Shown here in pieces: positions 6,797-14,782 of a DNA stretch of 36,378 nucleotides. The stretch is taken from NCBI GenBank assembly GCA_045863555.1, contig BTUU01000029.1, forward strand, positions 1 to 36,378, in the 5' to 3' direction. The notes beneath the pieces are model-generated. The model saw only the letters and a program-made list of their open reading frames with translations, searched no databases and had not been told where the DNA came from. The position numbers were made by a program, and so were the translations under genes. Every line of letters begins with the position of its first letter. The first letter of the stretch is position 1. The DNA comes from JACRLV01 sp045863555 (GTDB lineage Bacteria; Planctomycetota; Phycisphaerae; UBA1845; Fen-1342).

Positions 6797-8083
6797 ATGC
6801 GTCGACGAGTTGTCATCACCGGAATGGGCTGGGTCACGCCGCTGGGCATCGGCATCGAGCCCGTGTGGCAGCGCCTGCTGAACTCCGAGAGCGGCGTCGC
6901 GCCGACGACCCTCTTCGACGCCAGCACCTATCCGACGCAGTTCTGCGCCGAGGTGAAGAACTTTGATCTCGCGCAGCACCTCGGTCCGCACTTCGACCGC
7001 CATAAATCCGCCGCCCGCAATGCCCGCTTCGCGCTTGCGGCTGCGGAAATGGCCTGGAAGGACGCCGGCCTCGCGGCGGCCGCGAATCCCGAAATGGTCG
7101 GCGTCTATCTCGGCGCGGGCGAAGGTCCGATCGACACAGAGAATTTCATCGCCGCGGCCGTCGCCGGCTGGAGCGCCGAAGGCCGCGCCCTCGATGCCGT
7201 GAAATGGGCCGAGGTTGCCTATGAGCGACTCGACGCCATCCGCGAGTTCGAACAGGATCCCAACAGCGCCGCCGGCCACCTCGCCTGCCGCTTCAACGCC
7301 CAGGGTCCGAATCTGAACACGCTCACGGCCTGCGCGGCCAGCACGCAGGCCATCGGCGAAGCGACCGAGATCATCCGCCGCGGCGACGCGGACATCATGA
7401 TTTCGGGCGGCGCGCACAGCATGATCCACCCCTTCGGCGTGACGGGCTTTAACCGCCTGACCGCGCTTTCCGAACGCAACGACTCGCCCACGACTGCCTC
7501 GCGCCCGTTCGACCGCACGCGCGACGGCTTCGTGCTCGGCGAGGGCGCGGGCATCCTGATCCTGGAGGAATACGAGGCCGCGCGGCGTCGCAACGCCCGC
7601 ATCCTGTGCGAAATCCTCGGCTACGGCTCGACCGCGGATGCCTTCCGCGTGACGGACATCCACGAAGAGGGCCGCGGCTCAACGGCCGCGATGCGGGTCG
7701 CGCTCGCCGACGCCGGGGTTTCGACCACCGACATTCACTACATCTCCGCCCATGGCACCGGCACGGAGGAAAACGACAAGCTCGAGTCGCTTTCGATCCG
7801 CAACGTCTTCGGCACGCACGCGAAGAACGTGCCCGTTAGCAGCATCAAGAGCATGATGGGGCACCTGGTCGCGGCGGCCGGCGCGGTCGAGTTGATCACG
7901 TGCGTGCTGGCGATCCGCGACGGCGTGCTCCCGCCGACGATCAACTACGAGACGCCCGACCCGAACTGCGATCTCGATTACGTGCCCAACAAGGCTCGCA
8001 AGGCGAAGGTCGTCACCGCGCTGAGCAACAGCTTCGGCTTCGGCGGGCAGAATGACACGCTCGTTGTTCGGGCGGTGGCGTAG
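6797..8083 (+). CDS. Beta-ketoacyl-ACP synthase, FabF/KAS-II type (active KS)
   Basis: This enzyme condenses malonyl-ACP with an acyl chain. The protein has 428 residues and a complete triad: Cys179 in LTACAASTQAIG, His319 in SAHGTGTEEND and His356 in KSMMGHLVAAAG, with Lys351 also present and the C-terminal SFGFGGQND loop. The start ATG 6797 has an AAGGAAG ribosome site. It follows the catalytically dead KS-like gene and most likely forms a heterodimer with it, with the ACP and two FabZ-like dehydratases upstream. No ketoreductase, enoyl reductase or acyltransferase is in the window, so those steps must be borrowed from elsewhere. It could serve as the housekeeping FabF, but the KS-beta partner argues for a specialised product. 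Confidence 0.9.
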   Translation: MRRRVVITGMGWVTPLGIGIEPVWQRLLNSESGVAPTTLFDASTYPTQFCAEVKNFDLAQHLGPHFDRHKSAARNARFALAAAEMAWKDAGLAAAANPEMVGVYLGAGEGPIDTENFIAAAVAGWSAEGRALDAVKWAEVAYERLDAIREFEQDPNSAAGHLACRFNAQGPNLNTLTACAASTQAIGEATEIIRRGDADIMISGGAHSMIHPFGVTGFNRLTALSERNDSPTTASRPFDRTRDGFVLGEGAGILILEEYEAARRRNARILCEILGYGSTADAFRVTDIHEEGRGSTAAMRVALADAGVSTTDIHYISAHGTGTEENDKLESLSIRNVFGTHAKNVPVSSIKSMMGHLVAAAGAVELITCVLAIRDGVLPPTINYETPDPNCDLDYVPNKARKAKVVTALSNSFGFGGQNDTLVVRAVA

Positions 8084-8136
8084 CGGCCGGCGCCGGCGGT
8101 GCATTGGCCGGGATTCACGGCTTGATTGCGCCGCCA

Positions 8137-8164
8137 GGAACCCCCACAATCTGACCGCACCGTC
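8137..8164 (+). promoter_or_regulatory. Possible ECF-type promoter upstream of the sigma operon
   Basis: GGAACCC (8137-8143) is followed after 17 bases by CGTC (8161-8164). GGAAC-like -35 and CGTC-like -10 elements are typical of ECF sigma promoters, and such promoters often autoregulate the operon encoding the sigma factor. The spacing is at the long edge of the usual range and the site was found by eye, so it is only a candidate. The start of the sigma gene is about 48 bases downstream. Confidence 0.3.
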
Positions 8165-8211
8165 GTGCGAAGCGGGCCGAATCGCACGGACCAGCGAAGG
8201 TCGAACGCAGG

Positions 8212-8781
8212 ATGGGCTTTCAGAACCGCGATGACCACGGCCTCGTGCTGGCCTGTTTGCAGGGGCAGCAGGCCGCGTGGGATGCGCTCGTGGAGCGCTA
8301 CGAGCGCCTCGTCTACTCGGTGGCCCTGAAATCGGGAATCGCGCCCGCGGATGCGGACGATGTTTTCCAGGCCGTCTTCATCAGCCTCTTCCGAAACCTC
8401 GAATCGCTCAAAGACGAATCCCGCGTCTCCGCCTGGCTGATTACGACCACCTATCGCGAGTCCTGGCGCGTCGCCAAGCGCCGCCAGAAGTCCGGCAGCG
8501 ACGAAATCGCCCGCGAAGAACCCGCGGCTCCGTGCTCCGACGACGTCGAGGCGCTTGAGCGGCAACAGATTGTCCGACAGGCACTTATGGAACTCGGCGG
8601 ACCCTGCCAGACCTTGCTGACGGCCCTCTTCCTCGGCAAGGATGAGGTCCGATATGACGCGATCGCCCGTGAACTTGGCATTCCGATCGGAAGTATCGGC
8701 CCGACCCGCGCTCGCTGTCTGAAGAAACTCGAGAAGATTCTGGCGAAGCACGGGTTCGCCGACGAATGCCGGACGACATGA
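8212..8781 (+). CDS. ECF-family RNA polymerase sigma factor
   Basis: This is a 189-residue two-domain sigma factor. Region 2 is at about residues 12-95: the core-binding helix DADDVFQAVFISLFRNLESL and then RVSAWLITTTYRESWRVAKRRQ. Region 4 is at about 125-180: LMELGGPCQTLLTALFLG, then the helix-turn-helix YDAIARELGIPIGSIGPTRARCLKKLEKIL. Regions 1 and 3 are absent, as expected for ECF factors. It starts at ATG 8212 and lies 106 bases before a soluble anti-sigma-like gene, in an operon with a CHAT protease and a subtilase. It likely directs transcription of its own operon or of a stress or envelope regulon, but the regulon is unknown. Confidence 0.92.
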   Translation: MGFQNRDDHGLVLACLQGQQAAWDALVERYERLVYSVALKSGIAPADADDVFQAVFISLFRNLESLKDESRVSAWLITTTYRESWRVAKRRQKSGSDEIAREEPAAPCSDDVEALERQQIVRQALMELGGPCQTLLTALFLGKDEVRYDAIARELGIPIGSIGPTRARCLKKLEKILAKHGFADECRTT

Positions 8782-8887
8782 CCGTCTGATGCTGCGAAGC
8801 CGGCTGGCGCCCCGTTTTTTTGCCGCTGCCGCGTATTTCCGCGAGCCCGGCCCGCCTCTACCCCGTGGACGTACTGAAGGAATGCTC

Positions 8888-9511
8888 ATGGCCGCGAAAA
8901 AACCGACATACGAGCAGTTGATCGCCCTGGCCGCCGGCGAACTCAGTCCGCAGGAGGCCGCCGCCGTCGCCGACGCCGTTTCCGCAGACCCGGCCGCGAG
9001 CGGCGATCTCGCGCGGCTTCAGCGCCTCTTCGAGACGCTGCGCGCGGACGAATCCGTATCGGCGCCGGCGGCGCTGATCGCCGAAGCGAAATCCATCTTC
9101 AAGCCCCGGCCCGCCGTCTCGATCCTTGACTGGCTCAACGACCTGGGCCGAACGGTCGCGACGCTCGTCTTCGACAGTCGCGTCCAGCCGGCGCTCGCGG
9201 GCTTTCGCCGCAGCGCGGCGACCGTCGAATTCGAGCTGTCCTTCACGCTGGGCGAGACGGAAATCGATCTTCAGATTCACGCCCCGGCGGCGGAAGACGA
9301 CAGCGGGCGCATCCGCGGCCAGATTCATCTGATGCCCCCGTTTGCGGACTGCGAAATCGCGCTCGTGCGCCCGGGCGGGGAGCTTGTCGCGCAGGCCCGG
9401 CCTGACGGCGACGGCATGTTTGCGCTCGATGCCCCGCGCGGCGAATACGAGATGCTCGTGCGGATGGCGGATCGGGTCGCCGTGCTTCCGGGGGTCAACG
9501 TGGGACGATGA
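8888..9511 (+). CDS. Soluble anti-sigma-like protein, candidate CHAT substrate
   Basis: I do not recognise this 207-residue protein as a whole. Residues 8-55 (LIALAAGELSPQEAAAVADA followed by ADPAASGDLARLQRL) look like the helical N-terminus of anti-sigma factors, but without the His-Cys-Cys zinc ligands of the ZAS group. There is no transmembrane segment. Residues about 110-207 are beta-rich (EFELSFTLGETEIDLQIH, then GQIHLMPPFADCEIAL), like a small sandwich domain. AAGGA at 8877-8881 lies 6 bases before ATG 8888; ATG 8882 in the same frame is the alternative, and longer starts lack a good site. Its stop overlaps the CHAT gene start (ATGA, 9508-9511). The role as sigma inhibitor rests on position and the N-terminal pattern. 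Confidence 0.6.
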   Translation: MAAKKPTYEQLIALAAGELSPQEAAAVADAVSADPAASGDLARLQRLFETLRADESVSAPAALIAEAKSIFKPRPAVSILDWLNDLGRTVATLVFDSRVQPALAGFRRSAATVEFELSFTLGETEIDLQIHAPAAEDDSGRIRGQIHLMPPFADCEIALVRPGGELVAQARPDGDGMFALDAPRGEYEMLVRMADRVAVLPGVNVGR

Positions 9512-12324
9512 GCGGAAGCGAGCCAATCTCGCTGGATCGGCTGTTGTCGCTCGACTCCGACGCGCGGCTCGCGCACTTCCGCAGACTTCCGGATCCCTGT
9601 GCGGCGATGCGATGCTGCGTGGAGGAGATCCAGCGCGCCATTTTCAACAGTCCTGCCCAGGCCCTCGCCGGCTGCGAGGCGATGATCAGCGCCGCGGATG
9701 CCCTCGGCGATGCCTCTGTGCGGGCGCAGGCGCGCCGCGCCCGGGCCCAGGCCCTCGGCTACGCCGGCCGCTACGACGAGTCGCTCGCCGCGTGCGCCGA
9801 TGCGCTGGAGATCGCCTCGCGCGGGGGGGCAGGAGTCGAAGCCGCGCGGGCAAAACTCGCGATGATGCAGCCGCTCGCGGAACTCGGGCGCTACGAAGAC
9901 GCGATCCAGGCGGGCCAGGCCGCCCGCGCCGCGCTCTCCGATCTTGGCCAGCGCACGCTCGCGGGCAAGGCGGATATGAACCTCGGCGCGATCCATCAGA
10001 AACGCGAAGACCCCGCCCGCGCGCTCGCACATCTCGACCGCGCACGCGAGAGCTTCGCCGGTGAGACGCTCTCACTCGGCCTGGTAGAAATCAATCGCGG
10101 CGAGGCGCTGTTGAAACTGGACGAATTCGAGGCGGCGGAGGCGGCATTCTCCACCGCGCTGTCGCACCTCGAGTCAGCCGGGGCCGAGATGATGGCCGCC
10201 GTGACGGAGGGCAATCTCGCCGATCTCGCCGCGCGGCGCGGCCTGCTCCAGCGGGCGCTCTATCATTTCGAGCGCGCCCGGCGCCGCGTCGAAAGCGACG
10301 AGGCGCAGACCCACCACGCCCGCCTGCTCGCGGAGCAGGCCGAGGCCCTCGCGAACCTCGGGCTCGTCGACGAGGCCCTCCGGTCATTCGAGAACGTCCT
10401 GCCGCGCCTCGATTCGCTCGGCCTCGCGCTCGAAGCCGCACGTGCCCGCAAGGGCCATGGCCGCTGCCTGGCGCGCCGCGGCCGGCCGGTCGAGGCCCTC
10501 GCGATGCTGGAGGCGGCGGCCGACGGCTACGAAGCCCTGGGCAATTCCGCGGAACGGGCGCGCGTCGAACTCCTCGCATCCGATGTCGCGCTTGCGGCGG
10601 GCCAGCCGGCCGTCGCGCTGAGCCTCATCCGTTCGGCGTCCGACGGATTGACGGGCCGCGCCACCGATGTCGCGCTCCTGGCGTTTCATCGCGCCAGGCT
10701 CGCGCTCGCCCGGGGCGACGCGGCGGCGGCGGCCGACTCGATCGACATCGCGGTCCGGACCGCGCTGCCGCTGGGCATCGCGCCGCTCACCGCGGATCTG
10801 ATGACAATGCGGGGTACGATCGCCGCACAGCGCGGGCGCCCCGCCGAAGCGGTTGGGGATTTCCGCGAGGCCATTGCGCAGATCGAGCGCGTGCGGAGCG
10901 CTCTGAACGCCGATCGTTTTCGCGCCGCCTACCTGGGAAGCCGCACCGAGCCTCACGAACGGCTTGTGCTGGCCCTGCTTGAGACGGGAGCGCCGCCCGA
11001 AGAGGCGTTCGCCGTTGTCGAACACGCCAAGAGCCGCAGCCTTCTCGACCTCGCTGGAAACATGGAAGACGCCGCCGTCGAGGACGACGAAGACGACCCC
11101 GCGGAACGGGATCTGCGCCATCGCGCCGGCCGCGCCCGGGCCGACCTGAACGCGCTGTACACAAAGCTGAACGATCCGGCCGCCGCGTCCAACGAGCGCT
11201 GGCGCACGGCCGTGCAGCGCCTCGAAGCCGAGCTTGCATCGCTCGAATCGCGGCTCGCCGCCGGACGCGAGGCGGTTGATCTGCTCGCGCCGCCGGCGGA
11301 TGCGAGCCGGATTCGTTCGAGCCTGGGCGAGGATACGGACCTGGTCGAGTACTTCATCGCGGGCGACGAGATCATGGCCTGGCGGTTCGGCCGCGTCGGC
11401 GTGCGGCTCGTCCGCCGCATCGCAACGCGCGCCGGGGCGGGCGAAGCCGCACAGCGCCTCCAGTTTCAGCTCGCGCGGGCGCTGCGGCCCGGCGCGCTCG
11501 ACGGCCCGCGGCTCGCGCGCCTGACCGACGACACGCTTCGCGAGCTGCGCCGCCTCTGGGACGTCCTGCTGGCGCCGGTGCTCGCGGATGATTGTCCCGA
11601 ACGTCTGATCATCGTCCCGCACGGCCCGCTCCACGGTCTGCCGCTGCACGCGGCGCACGACGGCGCGGCATTTCTCGCCGAGCGCGCCACGGTCGGCTAT
11701 TCGCCCTCCGCGAGCGTCTGGTACCAGCTCGGCCGCCCCGCGGCCCGTCTGCCGCGCCGCGGCTCGATGCTCGTTGTGGGCGTCGCCGACGAAGCGGCCC
11801 CGCGGATCGAAGACGAGGCCCGCCTCGTCGCGGCGATTCACCCCGGCGCGCGGCTGATCGTCGGAGCGGCGGCGACCGTCGATGCCGTCCGGCCGCGGGT
11901 CCGCGACGTCGACCAGGTCCATTTCGCGTGCCATGCGGAATTTAACCCGCACCATCCGCACGCGACCGGCCTGCGTCTCGCCGACCGCCACCTGACCACT
12001 CGCGATATTCACGGACTCAGACTAAAGGCGGAGCTAGTCACGCTCAGTGCATGTGATAGCGGACGTTCGCTCGTGGAAGCCGGCGACGAGCTGCTCGGGC
12101 TCTTGCGTGCGTTTCTGGGGGCGGGGGCACGGCGGGTGCTGGCGGGGCTCTGGCCGGTCCAGGACGAAATTTCGCTGAAACTCTTCGCCGGCTTCCATAC
12201 AATGCTGATGAGCGGCGAGCAGTTTGATCCGGCCTACATTCTGCGCCAGGCACAGGTGGACCTCATCCGCAATGGGGTGCATCCGGTGCTGTGGGCGCCA
12301 TTCTTCATCATGGGGAGAGCATGA
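9508..12324 (+). CDS. TPR-CHAT cysteine protease
   Basis: This is a 938-residue cytoplasmic protein with no signal peptide. Residues about 40-470 form tandem TPR-like helical pairs, for example YAGRYDESLAACADALEIA, LGRYEDAIQAGQAARAAL, LDEFEAAEAAFSTALSHL and RGRPAEAVGDFREAIAQIE. A very acidic linker (about 519-535) and a short coiled-coil-like stretch follow. The C-terminal 340 residues are a CHAT (caspase HetF associated with TPRs) domain: catalytic His809 in VHFACHAEFN and Cys849 in LSACDSGRSL, with the family's ending GARRVLAGLWPVQDE and VLWAPFFIMG. Both catalytic residues are present, so it should be an active protease controlled by something bound to the TPRs. The overlaps with the anti-sigma-like gene and the downstream subtilase gene suggest one pathway. 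Confidence 0.93.
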   Translation: MSGSEPISLDRLLSLDSDARLAHFRRLPDPCAAMRCCVEEIQRAIFNSPAQALAGCEAMISAADALGDASVRAQARRARAQALGYAGRYDESLAACADALEIASRGGAGVEAARAKLAMMQPLAELGRYEDAIQAGQAARAALSDLGQRTLAGKADMNLGAIHQKREDPARALAHLDRARESFAGETLSLGLVEINRGEALLKLDEFEAAEAAFSTALSHLESAGAEMMAAVTEGNLADLAARRGLLQRALYHFERARRRVESDEAQTHHARLLAEQAEALANLGLVDEALRSFENVLPRLDSLGLALEAARARKGHGRCLARRGRPVEALAMLEAAADGYEALGNSAERARVELLASDVALAAGQPAVALSLIRSASDGLTGRATDVALLAFHRARLALARGDAAAAADSIDIAVRTALPLGIAPLTADLMTMRGTIAAQRGRPAEAVGDFREAIAQIERVRSALNADRFRAAYLGSRTEPHERLVLALLETGAPPEEAFAVVEHAKSRSLLDLAGNMEDAAVEDDEDDPAERDLRHRAGRARADLNALYTKLNDPAAASNERWRTAVQRLEAELASLESRLAAGREAVDLLAPPADASRIRSSLGEDTDLVEYFIAGDEIMAWRFGRVGVRLVRRIATRAGAGEAAQRLQFQLARALRPGALDGPRLARLTDDTLRELRRLWDVLLAPVLADDCPERLIIVPHGPLHGLPLHAAHDGAAFLAERATVGYSPSASVWYQLGRPAARLPRRGSMLVVGVADEAAPRIEDEARLVAAIHPGARLIVGAAATVDAVRPRVRDVDQVHFACHAEFNPHHPHATGLRLADRHLTTRDIHGLRLKAELVTLSACDSGRSLVEAGDELLGLLRAFLGAGARRVLAGLWPVQDEISLKLFAGFHTMLMSGEQFDPAYILRQAQVDLIRNGVHPVLWAPFFIMGRA

Positions 12325-13853
12325 AAACGATCCATTCGCTTCTGCTGGGCGTCGCCGCCGTCCTGTCGATCACGGCGTTCGTGCGGGCCCGCTGCCCGGA
12401 TGTCCCGAATCCTGATCCCGCCCTCCAGCGACAGGTCGAATTCCGCATCGACAGCCGCGTCGATGAGGAATCGGCGTGGCTGCTCGTCCAGCAGATGATC
12501 CCCGGCGACGAGGAGATTCTCGCCCAGGCCCCGGGCCGCCGCACCTACGCCATCCGCATCTCCCAGGGCAACGAAGTCACCGTCGCCACGATGCTTGAGA
12601 ACAACCTGGTCACGACAAACCCCGCCGTACCGAACCCCAACCGCCCCCTCCTCTGGGCCGAGGCCGGCTACCGCACCACGGCGGCCGAGGGCCATACCGG
12701 CTCCGCCTTCGACAGCAGCCGCGTGAACTATGGCCAGATGTACCCCCAGCAGTATTTCATGCAGCAGCTCAATGTGCCCGGCGCTCAGCTCCGCTCCACC
12801 GGCCGGGGCGTCGCCGTCGCGGTCATCGACACCGGTGTTGATGCCTCTCACCCGGACCTCGCCGGCGTCGTCCGCGGCGACGGCTACAACTTCCTCGCCG
12901 GAGACACGAACACGGCCGACGTCGGCGACGGCGTCGACAGCGACGGCGATCTGCTCGTCGACGAGATGACCGGACACGGGACCTTCGTCGCCGGCATCAT
13001 CCACCTGATCGCGCCTGAAGCGACCATCCTGCCCATCGTCGCGCTCGACAGCGACGGCATCGGCGACTGCTTCCACGTCGCCCTCGCGATCTACTACGCC
13101 ATCGACCACGGCGTCGAGATCATCAACTGCAGCCTGGGATCGACGTATGACTCCCACGCCATCGCCGACGCCGTGCTGGAAGCGAAGAACCGCGGCATCA
13201 TCGTCGTCGCCGCGGCCGGCAACCGTGCCACGATGGGCAACCCGTGTGAGTTTCCCGCGCTCGTCACCATCGAACGCGACTCGCCGCTCGAAGACCTGCC
13301 GCTTGCTTTCGGCGTCACGGCCGTCAACGACAACGACATCCTCGGCACCTTTGCCAATACCGCGGACGAAGTTCTCTTCTGCGCCCCGGGCGTCAGCGTC
13401 CGGTCGGGCCAGCAGTACGACGAGACGCGCTCGATCCTCAGCACCCTCCCCGGCGATGAATACGGCGCGTGGGAAGGTTCGAGCTTCTCATCCGCGATCG
13501 TGGCCGGCGGCGCGGCGCTCATCCGCGCGCAGCGCCCGGACTGGGCGCCAGGCGCCGTCCATGAACAGATGCTCTCGACCCTCCAGAGCACGGCCGTGAA
13601 TGTCGACGGGTTGAACCCCGGCTACGCGGGGACCATGGGCCGGCGGATCAACATCGGCGCGGCCGCGGCCGCGCAGCCGCCGATGCCGCTGCCCGGCGAT
13701 CTCGACAACGATGGCGGCGTCTCGCTCCAGGACCTGGCGATCCTGCTCGGCGATTTCGGACTCGTTCATTCTCCCGGCGATATCGATGCCGACGGTGACG
13801 TCGACGTTCAGGATCTCGCCCACCTGCTGGGGAACTTCGGCGAAACTCGCTAG
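12321..13853 (+). CDS. Secreted subtilisin-like serine protease (S8) with C-terminal dockerin-like motifs
   Basis: This is a 510-residue exported protease. Start ATG 12321 overlaps the CHAT stop (ATGA), has GGGGAGA upstream, and begins a Sec signal peptide (MKTIHSLLLGVAAVLSITAF, cleavage near VRA). An upstream in-frame ATG at 12291 would bury the signal. A propeptide-like segment of about 120 residues precedes the catalytic domain: Asp170 in AVIDTGVDASHPDL, His219 in GHGTFVAGI and Ser388 in GSSFSSAIVAGG, with oxyanion Asn in AAAGN. The triad is complete. The last 55 residues hold two calcium-loop/helix units, GDLDNDGGVSLQDLAILLGDF and GDIDADGDVDVQDLAHLLGNF (each written here in its conserved core), typical of dockerin-like ends in Planctomycetota. 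It is the last gene of the sigma/CHAT operon and may act outside the cytoplasm. Confidence 0.93.
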   Translation: MKTIHSLLLGVAAVLSITAFVRARCPDVPNPDPALQRQVEFRIDSRVDEESAWLLVQQMIPGDEEILAQAPGRRTYAIRISQGNEVTVATMLENNLVTTNPAVPNPNRPLLWAEAGYRTTAAEGHTGSAFDSSRVNYGQMYPQQYFMQQLNVPGAQLRSTGRGVAVAVIDTGVDASHPDLAGVVRGDGYNFLAGDTNTADVGDGVDSDGDLLVDEMTGHGTFVAGIIHLIAPEATILPIVALDSDGIGDCFHVALAIYYAIDHGVEIINCSLGSTYDSHAIADAVLEAKNRGIIVVAAAGNRATMGNPCEFPALVTIERDSPLEDLPLAFGVTAVNDNDILGTFANTADEVLFCAPGVSVRSGQQYDETRSILSTLPGDEYGAWEGSSFSSAIVAGGAALIRAQRPDWAPGAVHEQMLSTLQSTAVNVDGLNPGYAGTMGRRINIGAAAAAQPPMPLPGDLDNDGGVSLQDLAILLGDFGLVHSPGDIDADGDVDVQDLAHLLGNFGETR

Positions 13854-13917
13854 CCCGCCGCGGGCCTTCTCTGCGATTCCATGTACAATCGCCCCGCGCG
13901 AACGGAGTGGATCGCCC

Positions 13918-14718
13918 GTGATCGCCCATCGAGCCGCCCAAACCCAGGACCTCGCGCTTCCGGGCCTCAGCCGCCTTGGCGGCCGCGTCCTTCTCTTCGA
14001 GTCGATCGGCAGCACCAACGCGGAACTCCTCGCCCGAGCGACGGACCTCCCCGACGGCGCGATCGCCTGGGCCGAGACCCAGACCGCCGGCCGCGGCCGG
14101 CTTGGCCGCCGCTGGATCGCCGCGAAAGGCTCGTCGATCCTCCTGAGCATTCTCCTCCACGAACCTGACCGGTCCTCGCTCATCCGGCATGGGTCGCTCC
14201 TCGCCTGCCTCGCCGCCGCCGAGGCCATCGAGGAAGCTACCGACTGCCGCCCGAGGATCCGCTGGCCGAATGACCTTACGCTCGCCGGCCGCAAACTCGC
14301 CGGCGTGCTCGTCGAGTCGACGCCGCTCGCCGAAGGCCGCCGCGCCCTCGTCATCGGCGTCGGCATCAACTGCCTCCAGCATCGCGGCCACTTCACGGAT
14401 GGCCTCGAACTCTCCGCCACGTCGCTCGAAATCGAAAGCCCGTCGCCCGTCGACCGCATCGCCGTCGCGGCTGCGCTCGTGCGCCGCCTCGATTTCCACC
14501 TCGCGCCCGCCCGGCACACCGAGGCCGCGCTCGACGCCGCGCGCAGCGCCTGGCGGGAGCGATGCGCCGATCCCGGCGAGTGGGTACGGCTGACGCACGA
14601 CGGCCGCGCGTTCGAGGGGCTCGTTCTCGATGTTGACCGTGAAGGAAACCTGCTGGTGCAACTTTCCACCGGCGCGAGGGCGAGCTTTGAAGCGGCCACG
14701 ACGACGCGCCACTGGTAA
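13918..14718 (+). CDS. birA: Biotin--protein ligase, short form without DNA-binding domain
   Basis: This enzyme activates biotin as biotinyl-AMP and attaches it to the biotin carrier of acetyl-CoA carboxylase and similar enzymes. The 266-residue protein has STN at residues 32-34, the ligase motif ETQTAGRGRLGRRW (residues 53-66), RIRWPNDLTLAGRKLAGVLVE with Lys126, and VIGVGINC. There is no N-terminal winged helix, so it is the monofunctional form and should not repress biotin genes. Start GTG 13918 is chosen because the frame upstream runs through the previous gene. Only 64 bases, with a weak hairpin at 13853-13865, separate it from the subtilase stop. Biotin ligation supports malonyl-CoA supply, which the KS cluster upstream would need. 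Confidence 0.92.
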   Translation: MIAHRAAQTQDLALPGLSRLGGRVLLFESIGSTNAELLARATDLPDGAIAWAETQTAGRGRLGRRWIAAKGSSILLSILLHEPDRSSLIRHGSLLACLAAAEAIEEATDCRPRIRWPNDLTLAGRKLAGVLVESTPLAEGRRALVIGVGINCLQHRGHFTDGLELSATSLEIESPSPVDRIAVAAALVRRLDFHLAPARHTEAALDAARSAWRERCADPGEWVRLTHDGRAFEGLVLDVDREGNLLVQLSTGARASFEAATTTRHW

Positions 14719-14782
14719 GGCCCCGCCGCCGGCCCGACGGCGGAACGGCGAGCCGTTCCCCAAGCCCAAGCCGCGTCCCAAG

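Noticed and set aside
3899..8083. Ladderane-type lipid cluster of anammox bacteria
   Set aside because: The radical SAM, phytoene-desaturase-like and methyltransferase-type genes associated with those clusters are not present; only FabZ, ACP and KS genes are seen.
10384..12012. A 542-codon minus-strand open frame
   Set aside because: It is antisense to the TPR-CHAT gene, whose catalytic motifs are intact; a shadow of codon bias.
9508..12324. Possible type III-E CRISPR (gRAMP/Craspase) locus because of the TPR-CHAT protein and sigma factor
   Set aside because: There is no repeat-spacer array, no gRAMP/Cas7-like protein and no Cas1/Cas2 anywhere in the window; the similarity is limited to the protease-inhibitor-sigma logic.
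13853..13865. Hairpin GCCCG/CGGGC as terminator of the sigma/CHAT operon
   Set aside because: The stem is only five bases with a three-base loop and a poor T-run; too weak to list as a terminator.
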